24,254 nt of DNA from an uncultured Dermatophilus sp. (GCA_945876925.1 CAMCQD010000002.1:1-24254); one strand, 5' to 3'. Shown: positions 1 through 7,138, numbered from the stretch's first letter. Translations and numbers: made by a program. Notes: generated by a model from the letters alone, not told the origin.

Positions 1-98
1 TCAGGCCGGACCGGCTGCGGTGCCAGGCCGGCCGGGCCGCGCCGAGGCGACATGGCGATGACGTTGTCACCCCGGGGGCGACTCCCCTTCTTCGTCAT
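1..98 (-). CDS. possible 5' end of an unrecognised small basic ORF, cut by the window edge
   Basis: An ATG at 98 on the minus strand opens a frame that stays open for 32 codons and leaves the window at base 1 without a stop. The peptide begins MTKKGSRPRGDNVIAMSPRR and is rich in Arg, Lys, Gly and Pro. I do not recognise it. There is only a weak GGTG/CCGGG stretch in place of a ribosome binding site. It would lie downstream of the aminotransferase on the same strand. Open frames this short are common by chance in GC-rich DNA, so this may not be a gene; the sequence to the left would decide. Confidence 0.25.
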   Translation of the reverse strand, partial: MTKKGSRPRGDNVIAMSPRRGPAGLAPQPVRP

Positions 99-143
99 CC
101 CGGCACCGTAGACGGCGGGCCGCCGGGCCAGCACGCCCGTGGT

Positions 144-1340
144 CTAGGTCCTGTGGACGTAGTTTGCGAGTCGCGTCATGGCAGTGTCGAACTCGTCAGT
201 CGCCCCGGCGAGGGAAAACCGCACGAACCGGCGACCGTCCGAATGCCGGGAATGGACCGGGCTCGCAGGCGCGAAATCGACCCCCGGAGTGAGCGCCACC
301 CCGGTGTCCGCGAGCACCTGCCCGGCCCAGCTGAGTGAATCGCCAGTCAGGTGGGAGATGTCCGCGTAGGCGTAGAAGGCCCCGTCCGCAGGCGCGATCG
401 TGCGCACGCCCAGCTCACCGATGCGCCGCTGTACCAGCTCGCGGTTGGCGGCATACCGGCGCACATGCCCGGCCAGCTCGGCCGCGGACTCCGGCGTGAA
501 CGCCTCCGCCGCGGCGATCTGCGAGATCGCCGGAGGGCAGATGGACAAGTTCCCCAGCAGCAGCTCGACCGGCCGGCGCAGCGGCGCGGGCACCAGGCAC
601 CAGCCGATCCGCCAGCCGGTCATCGAGTAGTACTTGCTGAACGACCCGACGACGACGGCGTCGCGCGAGGTCTCCCAGGCGCACGCCGCCCGGCCCTCGA
701 ACACGATGCCGTGGTAGATCTCGTCGCTGACTAGCAGGGTCCCGTTGTCCTGGCACCAGGTGGCCAGGGCCGCCAGTTCCCCCGGCGGGATGATCGAGCC
801 AGTCGGGTTAGCCGGGGAGGCGACGACGAGGCCCGCCGGGGCGCCATGCTCACGGGCGTACTCCTCCAGCGCGGCGACGCCCGGCCGGAACCGGGCGGCC
901 TCGCCGCAGTCCAGCTCGGCCACCCGGCAGCCCAGGGCGGCCAGGGTATTGCGGTAGGCGGGGTAGCCCGGCCGGGTCACCAGGACGGTGTCGCCGGCCT
1001 CGAAGGCGGCCAGGAACACCGCCGTGAACGCACCCGAGGACCCGGTCGTGACGAGCACCTCATCGGGGTCGGCATCCACCCCGTACTCGGCGCGGGAATG
1101 CCCGGCGATCGCGGCGCGCAGCCGCCGGTTGCCGATGGCATCGGTGTAGCCCATCACCTCCCCGCGCTGCAGGGCCCGGGCGGCCGCCCGGCGCACAGGC
1201 CCCGGGGCGGGCGTCGAGGGCTGCCCGGCACACAGCGAGATGAGGTCGCCGTGCTGCGCAGCCCGCCGGTTGGCGGCCTTGAGCACCTCCATCACGTAAA
1301 AGGGCTCGACTCGTCCGCGACTGGAAACCCGTACCGGCAT
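144..1340 (-). CDS. PLP-dependent class I/II aminotransferase (AspC/aminotransferase fold type I)
   Basis: Cytoplasmic pyridoxal-phosphate aminotransferase of 398 residues, a normal length for the family. Visible signatures are YTDAIGNRRLR near residues 65-75, the TGSSGAF cofactor-phosphate region (99-105), ANPTG with Asn178, SDEIYH with Asp206 and Tyr209 that contact the PLP ring, SFSKYYSMTGWRIGW with Schiff-base Lys236, and a C-terminal FVRFSLAG with Arg374 that should bind the substrate carboxylate. The ATG at 1340 is chosen because GAGG lies eight bases upstream and the conserved N-terminus starts there; the frame is open further upstream but enters the GlsB gene. A hydrophilic insertion (PASPVHSRHSDGRR, about 358-371) sits just before the substrate Arg. 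The 49-bp gap to GlsB allows cotranscription. The amino donor and acceptor cannot be read from sequence. Confidence 0.93.
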   Translation of the reverse strand: MPVRVSSRGRVEPFYVMEVLKAANRRAAQHGDLISLCAGQPSTPAPGPVRRAAARALQRGEVMGYTDAIGNRRLRAAIAGHSRAEYGVDADPDEVLVTTGSSGAFTAVFLAAFEAGDTVLVTRPGYPAYRNTLAALGCRVAELDCGEAARFRPGVAALEEYAREHGAPAGLVVASPANPTGSIIPPGELAALATWCQDNGTLLVSDEIYHGIVFEGRAACAWETSRDAVVVGSFSKYYSMTGWRIGWCLVPAPLRRPVELLLGNLSICPPAISQIAAAEAFTPESAAELAGHVRRYAANRELVQRRIGELGVRTIAPADGAFYAYADISHLTGDSLSWAGQVLADTGVALTPGVDFAPASPVHSRHSDGRRFVRFSLAGATDEFDTAMTRLANYVHRT

Positions 1341-1389
1341 GAGGACATCCTCGCAAGTGACGCGGCCCGGCACGGCACCGGCACGGGGG

Positions 1390-1647
1390 CTAGCGGCGGA
1401 CCAGCTTGACCAGCCACAGCAGCAGGCAGGCGCCCGCCAGCGCAGTGAAGAAGCTGAAGAGGAGGCCGCCGCCGGCGACGTTGACGCCCACCATCCGCAG
1501 CAGCCAGCCGCCGAGCAGGCCGCCGACGACGCCGACCACGATGTTGAGGAAGATGCCCTGCTGGGCATCGGTTCCCATGAACTTGCTGGCGATCCAGCCG
1601 GCGAGGCCGCCGACGATGATCCAGCCGAAGAATCCGAGCGAGAGCAT
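1390..1647 (-). CDS. GlsB/YeaQ/YmgE family small membrane protein
   Basis: An 85-residue, very hydrophobic protein with three predicted membrane helices (about 3-20, 31-52 and 60-80) and the glycine-rich pattern of the transglycosylase-associated GlsB/YeaQ/YmgE family: GWIIVGGLAGWIASKFMG followed by GIFLNIVVGVVGGLLGGWLL. Members are stress-associated inner-membrane proteins of unclear biochemical function; the transglycosylase name comes from context, not activity. AAAGGA lies about nine bases before the ATG and falls inside the end of the upstream membrane-protein gene, whose stop is only four bases from this ATG, so translation is probably coupled. Length and topology are typical of the family. 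Confidence 0.9.
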   Translation of the reverse strand: MLSLGFFGWIIVGGLAGWIASKFMGTDAQQGIFLNIVVGVVGGLLGGWLLRMVGVNVAGGGLLFSFFTALAGACLLLWLVKLVRR

Positions 1648-1651
1648 GCCG

Positions 1652-2056
1652 TTATCCTTTCCCCCCGCCGTCCGGGGCCACCCGGTGCGGGCGCCTGCGG
1701 CGGCGGTGTCCAGTTGCGTCCAGGCTCCGGGCGGCTCGCAGGTCAGCGGCGCCGGCGACCCCGGAGGCGACCGCGGTCACGAGGGCGACCGACGGCCAGG
1801 CACCGATCCGGGCGGCCAGCGGATGCGAGGCGGCGAACGCGCCCAGGTACACGGCACCGGGCGCGACGGCCACGGCGGGCCCGTGGGCGGCCCGCCACGA
1901 CCAGGCGGCCCGCGCCCCGGCCGCTGCCAGCACCACTCCCCCGGCCAGGCGTACCCCGCTGAACCGGGCGGTGGCATAGCCCCCCGCAAGCCCGGGTGCC
2001 ACCACGGGTGCCGTGATGGCGGGCTGCGGCGGGCGCCCGGAACCGGAGTCAGTCAT
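1652..2056 (-). CDS. conserved actinobacterial small membrane protein, unknown function
   Basis: A 134-residue protein with a Pro-rich start (SGRPPQPAITAPVVAPGLAGG), three hydrophobic segments (about 36-54, 60-77 and 86-104) and a basic Arg-rich tail. The PPQPAITAPVVAPGLAGG...GVVLAAAGA...YLGAFAASHPLA..IGAWPSV pattern is, from memory, that of an uncharacterised family common in Actinomycetota; I know of no assigned activity. The ATG at 2056 has AGGG eight bases upstream. It is the first gene of a likely two- or three-gene minus-strand unit with GlsB and the aminotransferase. It is divergent from aroD across a 204-bp gap in which I see no clear promoter motif. Confidence 0.75.
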   Translation of the reverse strand: MTDSGSGRPPQPAITAPVVAPGLAGGYATARFSGVRLAGGVVLAAAGARAAWSWRAAHGPAVAVAPGAVYLGAFAASHPLAARIGAWPSVALVTAVASGVAGAADLRAARSLDATGHRRRRRPHRVAPDGGGKG

Positions 2057-2260
2057 GAACCGACCCTAAATCACCTGGCGCGGCCCGGCGAGGGCACGCG
2101 TGCCCCACAACCGCCCGCGCTCCCCCGGGCACGCGGCTGGCCCGGGAAGACCGCGTCGCCGGGAAGGCCGCGGCGCGCAGCGGCGATGAGACGATGAACG
2201 ACACGACGAACCACCGACCGACCCGCCGGGACACCCGGCCCAGGCCCTCCAGGAGCAGCC

Positions 2261-3079
2261 GTGAGTGACAACGCACCTTCCCCGGTCCCCGGTCTTCCGG
2301 ACGGCCACGGCAGGCCGTGCGTCATCGTGCCCCTCGTCGCCCCGGCGCTGAGCGGGTTACGCGATGAGGTCGCCGCCCTGACCGGCTCCCCCGCCCAGAT
2401 GGCCGAATGGCGGGCCGATCTGTACCAGCAGGCACGCACCCTGAACGACATCGTCGCGGTGGCGCGCGAGCTGTCGGCGGCGCTGGGCGAGGCCGCGCGG
2501 CGCGCGGGCGGCACTGACGGCGGCGAGCGCGCCACGGCAGCCCTGCCGCTGCTGTTCACCTACCGCACCCGGTCCGAGGGCGGCGCGGGAATCGCCGGCG
2601 AGCGGGACTACGCCATGCTCACCGAGGCCATCGCCGGTTCCGGCTCGGTCGCGGCGGTCGACGTCGAGTACCGTCACCCGCTGGGCCCCACCGTGATCGG
2701 CATCGCCCGCAGTGAAGGTGCCGCGGTCATCGCCTCGGCCCACGACTTCACCGCCACCCCCCCGGCGCAGCAACTGGACTCGCTGCTGAACGGGATGGAG
2801 CAGGCCGGCGCCGATGCCGCCAAGATCGCCGTCATGCCCCGCTCACCCGCCGATGTGGTACGGCTGCTCGACGTCACCGTGCGCGCCCGGGAACGGCTGT
2901 CCATCCCCGTGATCACGATCGCGATGGGCCCGCTCGGGCTGGTGACCCGCCTGGCCGGGGAGGTGTTCGGCTCGGCGGCCACCTTCGCCGCCGTGGGTGC
3001 GGCATCGGCTCCCGGCCAGATCGACGCGGGCACCGCCGCCGGGGTGCTCGACCTGTTCCATGCCCAGCTGGCCCGCTAG
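2261..3079 (+). CDS. aroD: type I 3-dehydroquinate dehydratase
   Basis: Third step of the shikimate pathway: dehydration of 3-dehydroquinate to 3-dehydroshikimate through a Schiff base, in the cytoplasm. The 272 residues form a TIM barrel. Key residues are visible: EWRAD (Glu49, Arg51), VEYR (Glu136), the catalytic base His161 in ASAHDF, Schiff-base Lys188 in AAKIAVM, Arg230 in GLVTRLAG, and Gln253 in SAPGQI. The GTG start at 2261 has AGGAG seven bases upstream. It stands alone on the plus strand with no other aro gene in the window. Many actinomycetes carry type II enzymes, so a type I enzyme, which can also act in quinate catabolism, is a modest oddity. It converges on ald over a shared hairpin. 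Confidence 0.95.
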   Translation: MSDNAPSPVPGLPDGHGRPCVIVPLVAPALSGLRDEVAALTGSPAQMAEWRADLYQQARTLNDIVAVARELSAALGEAARRAGGTDGGERATAALPLLFTYRTRSEGGAGIAGERDYAMLTEAIAGSGSVAAVDVEYRHPLGPTVIGIARSEGAAVIASAHDFTATPPAQQLDSLLNGMEQAGADAAKIAVMPRSPADVVRLLDVTVRARERLSIPVITIAMGPLGLVTRLAGEVFGSAATFAAVGAASAPGQIDAGTAAGVLDLFHAQLAR

Positions 3080-3096
3080 GACCCGGGCACCAGAAA

Positions 3097-3142
3097 GTCC
3101 CTGGGTCCGGTGCGCACGCCCGTACGCTCCGGGCCCAGGGAC
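3097..3142. terminator. strong hairpin between convergent aroD and ald
   Basis: Arms 3097-3110 and 3129-3142 are complementary over 14 bp with a single G-U wobble, around an 18-nt loop that can pair a little further. The hairpin lies 17 bp after the aroD stop and 12 bp after the ald stop, as expected for a bidirectional terminator. On the minus side the stem is followed by TTTCT, a short U-run serving ald; on the plus side the following bases are GC-rich, so termination of aroD would be less canonical. Confidence 0.75.
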
Positions 3143-3154
3143 CGGCCGTGGCGG

Positions 3155-4273
3155 TTACGCCTCGACCAGAGCGCCGGCGTCGGCCAGGTCATAGCCGAAC
3201 GCCTCCGCCACGCCTGCGTAGTACACCGCTCCGGCGTGGGTGTTCAGCCCGCGCAGCAGCGCCCCGTCGCGCCGGCACGCCTCGCGCCAGCCGAGGTCGG
3301 CCAGGCGCACCGCGTACGGCAGCGTCGCGTTGGTGAGTGCGTAGGTCGACGTGTTCGGTACCGCGCCGGGCATGTTCGCCACGCAGTAGAACGTCGAGTT
3401 GTGCACGGTGAAGGTGGGGTCGTCGTGCGTGGTGGCGTGCGTGTCCTCGAAGCAGCCGCCCTGGTCGACGGCGACGTCCACCAGCACCGATCCGGGCTTC
3501 ATCTGGGCGACCAGATCGTTGGTCACCAGTTTGGGTGCCCGCGCGCCGGGCACCAGCACGGTGCCGATGACCATGTCCGCCTCGGTCACGTGCTGCTCGA
3601 TGGCCAGCCGCGAGGAGGCGATCTGGCGCACGCGGTTGTTCCAGCGCCAGAACGCCGCCCGCAGCTTGACCAGGTCGATGTCCAGCACGGTGACATCAGC
3701 GCGCATGCCCAGCGCGATGTTGGCCGCGTTCTGCCCGGCGACCCCGGCGCCGAGGACGACCACCTTGGCCCCGGCCACGCCGCCGACGCCGCCCATGAGC
3801 ACGCCGCGCCCGCCCTGGGCCTTCATGAGGTTGTACGCGCCCACCTGCGGCGCGAGGCACCCGGCCACCTCGGACATCGGGTACAGCAGGGGCAGCGAGC
3901 GGTCCGGCAGCTGCACCGTCTCATAGGCGATCGCGGTGGTCCCGGCGGCGAGCAGGGCATCGGTTTGCGGCTGGTCGGCGGCCAGGTGCAGGTAGGTGAA
4001 CAGCAGCAGGTCCTCGCGCAGGTAACCGTATTCGGAGGCAACCGGCTCCTTGACCTTCATGACCATCTCGGACTGGCCCCAGACGTCCTCCGCGCCCGGG
4101 ACGATGACCGCTCCCTGGGCGGCGTACTCCTCGTCGCTGATGGAGGATCCGGCGCCGGCCCCGGCCTGGATGAGAACCTGGTGACCGCGCGAGACGAGCT
4201 CGTTCACGCCGACGGGGGTGATGGCGACGCGGAATTCGTTGTTCTTGACTTCAGTGGGGATACCGACCTTCAT
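3155..4273 (-). CDS. ald: alanine dehydrogenase
   Basis: Catalyses reversible NAD-dependent oxidative deamination of L-alanine to pyruvate and ammonium, normally as a cytoplasmic hexamer. The 372 residues match the usual length. Catalytic positions align by number with the Mycobacterium tuberculosis enzyme: Arg15 (FRVA), Lys75 (KVKEP), His96 (YLHLA) and Asp270 (AVDQGG). The Rossmann motif GAGVAG is at 175-180 and the family pattern MPGAVPNTSTYALTNATLPY at 301-320. The ATG at 4273 begins the conserved MKVGIPTEVKNNEFRV; AGG lies seven bases upstream. The frame extends upstream only through non-coding leader. The next gene upstream is an SdaC-type permease, so import and deamination of small amino acids may be linked, though a hairpin separates the two genes. 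Confidence 0.97.
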   Translation of the reverse strand: MKVGIPTEVKNNEFRVAITPVGVNELVSRGHQVLIQAGAGAGSSISDEEYAAQGAVIVPGAEDVWGQSEMVMKVKEPVASEYGYLREDLLLFTYLHLAADQPQTDALLAAGTTAIAYETVQLPDRSLPLLYPMSEVAGCLAPQVGAYNLMKAQGGRGVLMGGVGGVAGAKVVVLGAGVAGQNAANIALGMRADVTVLDIDLVKLRAAFWRWNNRVRQIASSRLAIEQHVTEADMVIGTVLVPGARAPKLVTNDLVAQMKPGSVLVDVAVDQGGCFEDTHATTHDDPTFTVHNSTFYCVANMPGAVPNTSTYALTNATLPYAVRLADLGWREACRRDGALLRGLNTHAGAVYYAGVAEAFGYDLADAGALVEA

Positions 4274-4363
4274 GACAACCTGCTTTCTGTGGAACCGTGC
4301 GCGCGGGATACCCTCACCGGCGCGCGCTATCTGAATCAAGGTCTGTGGTGAAAATACGCCTGA

Positions 4364-4420
4364 CGGCCACGGCGCCGCCGATACCACGATCGGGCACCAC
4401 CAACGGCAGCGCCGTGGCCG
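4364..4420. terminator. long hairpin between permease and ald (terminator or ald leader structure)
   Basis: A perfect 12-bp inverted repeat (4364-4375 with 4409-4420) continues after one mismatch by 4 more bp (4377-4380 with 4404-4407), leaving a 23-nt loop. It lies 31 bp beyond the permease stop and about 90 bp before the ald ATG. Read on the minus strand the stem is followed, nine bases on, by TATTTTC. The simplest reading is the terminator of the permease gene; because the U-run is displaced it could instead be an ald leader structure. Confidence 0.6.
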
Positions 4421-4450
4421 CGCTTTGTAGCCCGGAGGTGACCGGGCGGC

Positions 4451-5719
4451 TCAGAAGAAACCGACGACCAGCCCGCTGATCGCGACCAATCCGGCAACAG
4501 TGACGAACACGTTGCTGATCCGGCCACGGAACGGAGCCAGGGCATCGATCTTGTGAATGGCATACATCGGCAGCAGGTACAGGATCGCCGCGATAACCGG
4601 GCCGGAAATCCGCTCGATGAGCGAGAGGATGCTGGGATTCGCGATGGCCACTGCCCAGGTCGTGAGGAAGATGAACAGCTCGATACCGCGCTTCATCTGC
4701 ATCTGGGAAAAACGGGTACCGGCCGGGTCGATGAAGTTCCGTACGAGCCCGGCAGCGCCTTCGGCGGCGCCCAGGTAATGGCCGAAGAACGAGGACGAGA
4801 TGGCCGCGATGGCGATGAGCGGGCCGACGAAGCTGATGAGCACATTGTCCTGCACATTGGCGATGTACGACAGCACCGGCAGGTTCGCCGCGTCCGCCGC
4901 CCGCATGCCGTCGGGCCCCAGCGCGAGCACACTGGAGAAGACGAACGACATCGTGAAGAACACGAGGGAGCCGTTGACGACGAGCAGCACCTGCGACGCC
5001 TTCGCTGAGGCGAACTCACCGTAGTACTCCTTGGTCGCCACCGAGTACTGCGAGATGGCCGCCGCGTGCGAGAAGGCGAACACCAGCACCGGGATGGTAA
5101 GCCAGATGGTGCGCAGCATGTCAGCCGGGGGCTGCACGGCGGTGAGCCCGTCGAGGCTCCAGCTGGGAATGAGGTAGAGGGTGACGCCCAGCAGCAGGAT
5201 CGCCAGCGGGTAGACCACCCATTCGGTTACCCGCAGCATGACGTCACGGCTGGAGATCATGACGATCATGAGCAGGGCGATCAGCACCCCCGAGAGCAGC
5301 CACCTGGGCGGGGAGGCCATTCCGAGCTGATTCACCATCAGGCTGTCCACGGTGTTGGTGATGCCCACGCCGTAGATGAGCACGATCGGGTAGATGGACA
5401 GGAAGTACAGGACTCCGACGACCTTGCTGGCGGTCTCGCCGAAGAATTCACGGATCACATTGGTGATGTCGGCGTCCGGCTTCGGAGCCGCGCACACCAT
5501 GCGGGAGAGCCCGCGATGCGACAGATACGTCATCGGGGCGACCAGGATGGTCAGGATGATCAGCGTCCACAGGCCCCCGGTCCCAGCCCGCAATGGTAAG
5601 AATAGGATTCCCGCACCAACCGCCGTGCCGAAGAGGCTCAGCGTCCACATCGTATCCACTCGGGTCCATCTGGGCATTGCCTTGGGCACGCTTGATGGAA
5701 CGTTCGGCGCCGTTGCCAA
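4451..5719 (-). CDS. serine permease of the HAAAP family (SdaC/STP type)
   Basis: Inner-membrane amino-acid:cation symporter, 422 residues with about 11 hydrophobic segments, close to the 429 of E. coli SdaC. It follows that protein along its length: VDTMWTLSLFGTAVGAGILFLPLRAG near the N-terminus, PMTYLSHRGLSRMV, FLSIYPIVLIYGVGITNTVDSLM, IWLTIPVLVFAFSHAAAIS, IAAISSSFFGHYLGAAEG, NPSILSLIERISGPVIAAILYLLPMYAI. L-serine is the likely substrate; threonine or another small amino acid is possible. The TTG at 5719 is preferred because AAAGGAG lies seven bases upstream and the resulting N-terminus fits the family; an in-frame ATG at 5782 would add 21 Cys-rich residues without homology. It is probably monocistronic, preceded by a 361-bp gap with several inverted repeats. 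Confidence 0.92.
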   Translation of the reverse strand: MATAPNVPSSVPKAMPRWTRVDTMWTLSLFGTAVGAGILFLPLRAGTGGLWTLIILTILVAPMTYLSHRGLSRMVCAAPKPDADITNVIREFFGETASKVVGVLYFLSIYPIVLIYGVGITNTVDSLMVNQLGMASPPRWLLSGVLIALLMIVMISSRDVMLRVTEWVVYPLAILLLGVTLYLIPSWSLDGLTAVQPPADMLRTIWLTIPVLVFAFSHAAAISQYSVATKEYYGEFASAKASQVLLVVNGSLVFFTMSFVFSSVLALGPDGMRAADAANLPVLSYIANVQDNVLISFVGPLIAIAAISSSFFGHYLGAAEGAAGLVRNFIDPAGTRFSQMQMKRGIELFIFLTTWAVAIANPSILSLIERISGPVIAAILYLLPMYAIHKIDALAPFRGRISNVFVTVAGLVAISGLVVGFF

Positions 5720-5762
5720 CGTAGTACTCCTTTCGCACCCGCAGGTAGGCAGGCACGTTCGA

Positions 5763-5794
5763 CATGGATGAACTCCGGTCAAGGTGCATCCATG
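5763..5794. repeat. 8-bp perfect inverted repeat in the permease leader
   Basis: CATGGATG (5763-5770) and CATCCATG (5787-5794) are perfect reverse complements around a 16-nt loop. It lies 44-75 bp upstream of the TTG start, so it would form a hairpin in the 5' untranslated RNA of the permease if transcription starts further upstream. Confidence 0.6.
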
Positions 5795-5802
5795 AAGACA
5801 AA

Positions 5803-5823
5803 TGGATCCGGATCGCGGATCCA
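5803..5823. repeat. 7-bp perfect inverted repeat upstream of the permease
   Basis: TGGATCC (5803-5809) and GGATCCA (5817-5823) flank 7 nt that themselves carry another GGATC. It may be an operator or a second leader hairpin, next to the repeat at 5763-5794. Confidence 0.55.
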
Positions 5824-5969
5824 GGGGCTATGTGACGCGACTGTAACATGCTGCACAGCGCGCCGGAACCGATCCCACAAAACGTGCCCGCTATGACCTG
5901 CCGCGACGTTCATTCCCGCGCGAGCACGGTCGCGGGCCACCGGCAAGGAGGCATAATCTAGCCTTATGA

Positions 5970-5991
5970 CATACCTGCAAGCAGCGGTATG
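5970..5991. repeat. operator-like inverted repeat CATACC-N10-GGTATG
   Basis: CATACC (5970-5975) and GGTATG (5986-5991) are perfect reverse complements, and the centre contains CTGC-AA-GCAG, giving a nearly continuous dyad. A second small dyad, CATAA/TTATG, lies just to the left (5952-5968). Size and spacing suit a dimeric repressor (GntR or TetR-like), but no such regulator is encoded nearby. It may also be a hairpin in the reductase's trailing RNA. Confidence 0.4.
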
Positions 5992-6058
5992 CTACCCGGC
6001 AAAGAATGCATAAACTCTCTGCCGGATGAGTATTCTTCCGGGTCGGCGGCTGATGGCA

Positions 6059-6080
6059 GGCCCCGGGGGCGAACCCGGCC
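6059..6080 (-). terminator. possible terminator of the aldo/keto reductase
   Basis: GGCC (6059-6062) and GGG (6065-6067) can pair with CCC (6074-6076) and GGCC (6077-6080), with a two-base bulge and a six-base loop, immediately next to the reductase stop at 6081. There is no U-run, so this is a weak call. Confidence 0.35.
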
Positions 6081-6968
6081 TTACCGCGGAGTAGGACCGT
6101 ACAGCCGCGGTTCCACGACTTCGGGGTCGGGACCGCCGCGCACTCCCGTATCCAGTGCGTCGATCCGGGCCATCTGCTCCTCGCTCAGCTCGAAGCCGAG
6201 CACGTCGGCGTTTGACCGGATCCGCTCGGGGCGCACCGACTTGGGGATCGGGGAGAGCCCATGCTGGAGGTGCCAGCGCACGATGACCTGGGCCGGGCCC
6301 GTGCCGTGGGCCCGCGCGATCTGCCTGATGACCGGGTGATCCAGCGGGCTGACCGCGGTGCCCGGATCCTTGGCCCGGTAGACCTTGACCCCGCCCAGCG
6401 GCGACCAGGACTGGGTGACGATCCCCAGCGCATCATTCGCGGCCCGGTTGCCGCCCTGGGTGAAGAACGGGTGCAGCTCAATCTGATTCACCGCAGGGAC
6501 CACGTGCGTGGCCTGGCACAGGCGACGCAGGTGCTCGCGGGTGTGGTTGCACACCCCGATCGCCCGCACGAATCCGTCGGACAGCAGCTTCTCGGCGGCC
6601 CGGTAGGAGGCGATGGTGGCCTCGAAGTCCGCGGGCACCGGCCAGTGCACGAGGTACAGGTCGAGGTAATCCAGGCCCAGGCGGTCCAGCGAAGCGCCGA
6701 ATGCGGCGAGCGCCTGGTCGTAGCCGTAATCGGCGATCCACAGCTTGGAGGTGACGAACACCTCGGCGCGGTCCAGCCCGCTCTCGCGGACCGCCTGGCC
6801 GACCTCGCGTTCATTGCCGTACAGCGAGGCCGTGTCAATCAGCCGGTAGCCGGCCTCCAGCGCGGTCCGCACGGCGGTCAGCGTCTGCGCCGGAGGCGAC
6901 TGGAACACGCCCAGGCCGATCGCCGGCATCCTGACGCCATTGTTCAAGGTGAGGACTGGCTGCGACAT
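6081..6968 (-). CDS. aldo/keto reductase
   Basis: NADPH-dependent oxidoreductase of the AKR superfamily, cytoplasmic, 295 residues, most like the AKR5-type 2,5-diketo-gluconate/methylglyoxal reductases of bacteria. The catalytic tetrad is complete: Asp45 (YRLIDTA), Tyr50 (ASLYGNE), Lys75 (VTSKLW) and His108 (LVHWP). The Asn of CNHT and Gln in NQIELHP follow, and the NADP-binding PIPKSVRPERIRSNADVLGF is present near the C-terminus. The ATG at 6968 has GGGGA about eight bases upstream and gives the usual VLTLNNGVRMPAIGLGVF start. It is divergent from the DyP-encapsulin operon over 170 bp. Physiological substrate unknown; a link to the peroxidase or oxidative stress is only suggested by position. 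Confidence 0.92.
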   Translation of the reverse strand: MSQPVLTLNNGVRMPAIGLGVFQSPPAQTLTAVRTALEAGYRLIDTASLYGNEREVGQAVRESGLDRAEVFVTSKLWIADYGYDQALAAFGASLDRLGLDYLDLYLVHWPVPADFEATIASYRAAEKLLSDGFVRAIGVCNHTREHLRRLCQATHVVPAVNQIELHPFFTQGGNRAANDALGIVTQSWSPLGGVKVYRAKDPGTAVSPLDHPVIRQIARAHGTGPAQVIVRWHLQHGLSPIPKSVRPERIRSNADVLGFELSEEQMARIDALDTGVRGGPDPEVVEPRLYGPTPR

Positions 6969-7037
6969 CACGGTTCCCCTTCGCTGGCCTGGCTCGCGTA
7001 CGCACCGCCAGGGCAGCATAGCGGTACCCTCTGACGA

Positions 7038-7060
7038 CTCCCCGGACAGGCCCCGGGGAG
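7038..7060. repeat. 8-bp inverted repeat in the reductase/DyP divergent intergenic region
   Basis: CTCCCCGG (7038-7045) and CCGGGGAG (7053-7060) are perfect reverse complements with a 7-nt loop, in the 170-bp region between the divergent aldo/keto reductase and DyP genes. A TAGAGT at 7104-7109 could be the -10 of the DyP operon, but no matching -35 is clear. The repeat is a candidate operator for the nanocompartment operon. Confidence 0.4.
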
Positions 7061-7138
7061 GACGCAGCGCATCCCCCTCGGGGCATCTGCCGGTGCCGCC
7101 GGTTAGAGTCGCGGTAATCGAGACCAGGAGGTGCCCAC

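Larger units (their letters stand above)
5720..6080. promoter_or_regulatory. 361-bp gap upstream of the permease, with inverted repeats
   Basis: This is the longest stretch without a gene, between the permease start and the aldo/keto reductase stop, both on the minus strand. It holds, from the permease outward: AAAGGAG ribosome binding site (about 5727-5733), an 8-bp inverted repeat (5763/5794), a 7-bp inverted repeat (5803/5823), TGTGAC-N6-GTAACA with one mismatch in symmetry (5831-5848), an AT-richer patch around 5950-6035 carrying CATAA/TTATG and CATACC/GGTATG repeats, and a GC hairpin at 6059-6080 abutting the reductase stop. The permease promoter should lie here; I could not pick a convincing -35/-10 pair. 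Confidence 0.5.

Noticed and set aside
2057..2260. 204-bp divergent gap between the small membrane protein and aroD
   Set aside because: No clear promoter, repeat or small ORF could be supported beyond the aroD AGGAG.
3110..4351. 413-codon plus-strand open frame opposite ald
   Set aside because: Mirror of the ald gene, whose catalytic residues are all present; the product is His/Arg/Gly-biased without motifs.
5720..5782. Upstream ATG start for the permease at 5782
   Set aside because: It adds 21 Cys-rich residues with no family match and passes through the ribosome binding site that fits the TTG at 5719.
5831..5848. CRP/GlxR-like site TGTGAC-N6-GTAACA
   Set aside because: Half-sites are spaced two bases too wide for the usual CRP/GlxR consensus and one position breaks symmetry; noted only as part of the intergenic region.
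5448..5849. 133-codon minus-strand frame overlapping the permease start
   Set aside because: Not called as a gene because it overlaps the permease coding sequence out of frame and shows no homology in its C-terminal part. Its first part is kept as a possible leader frame in the findings.
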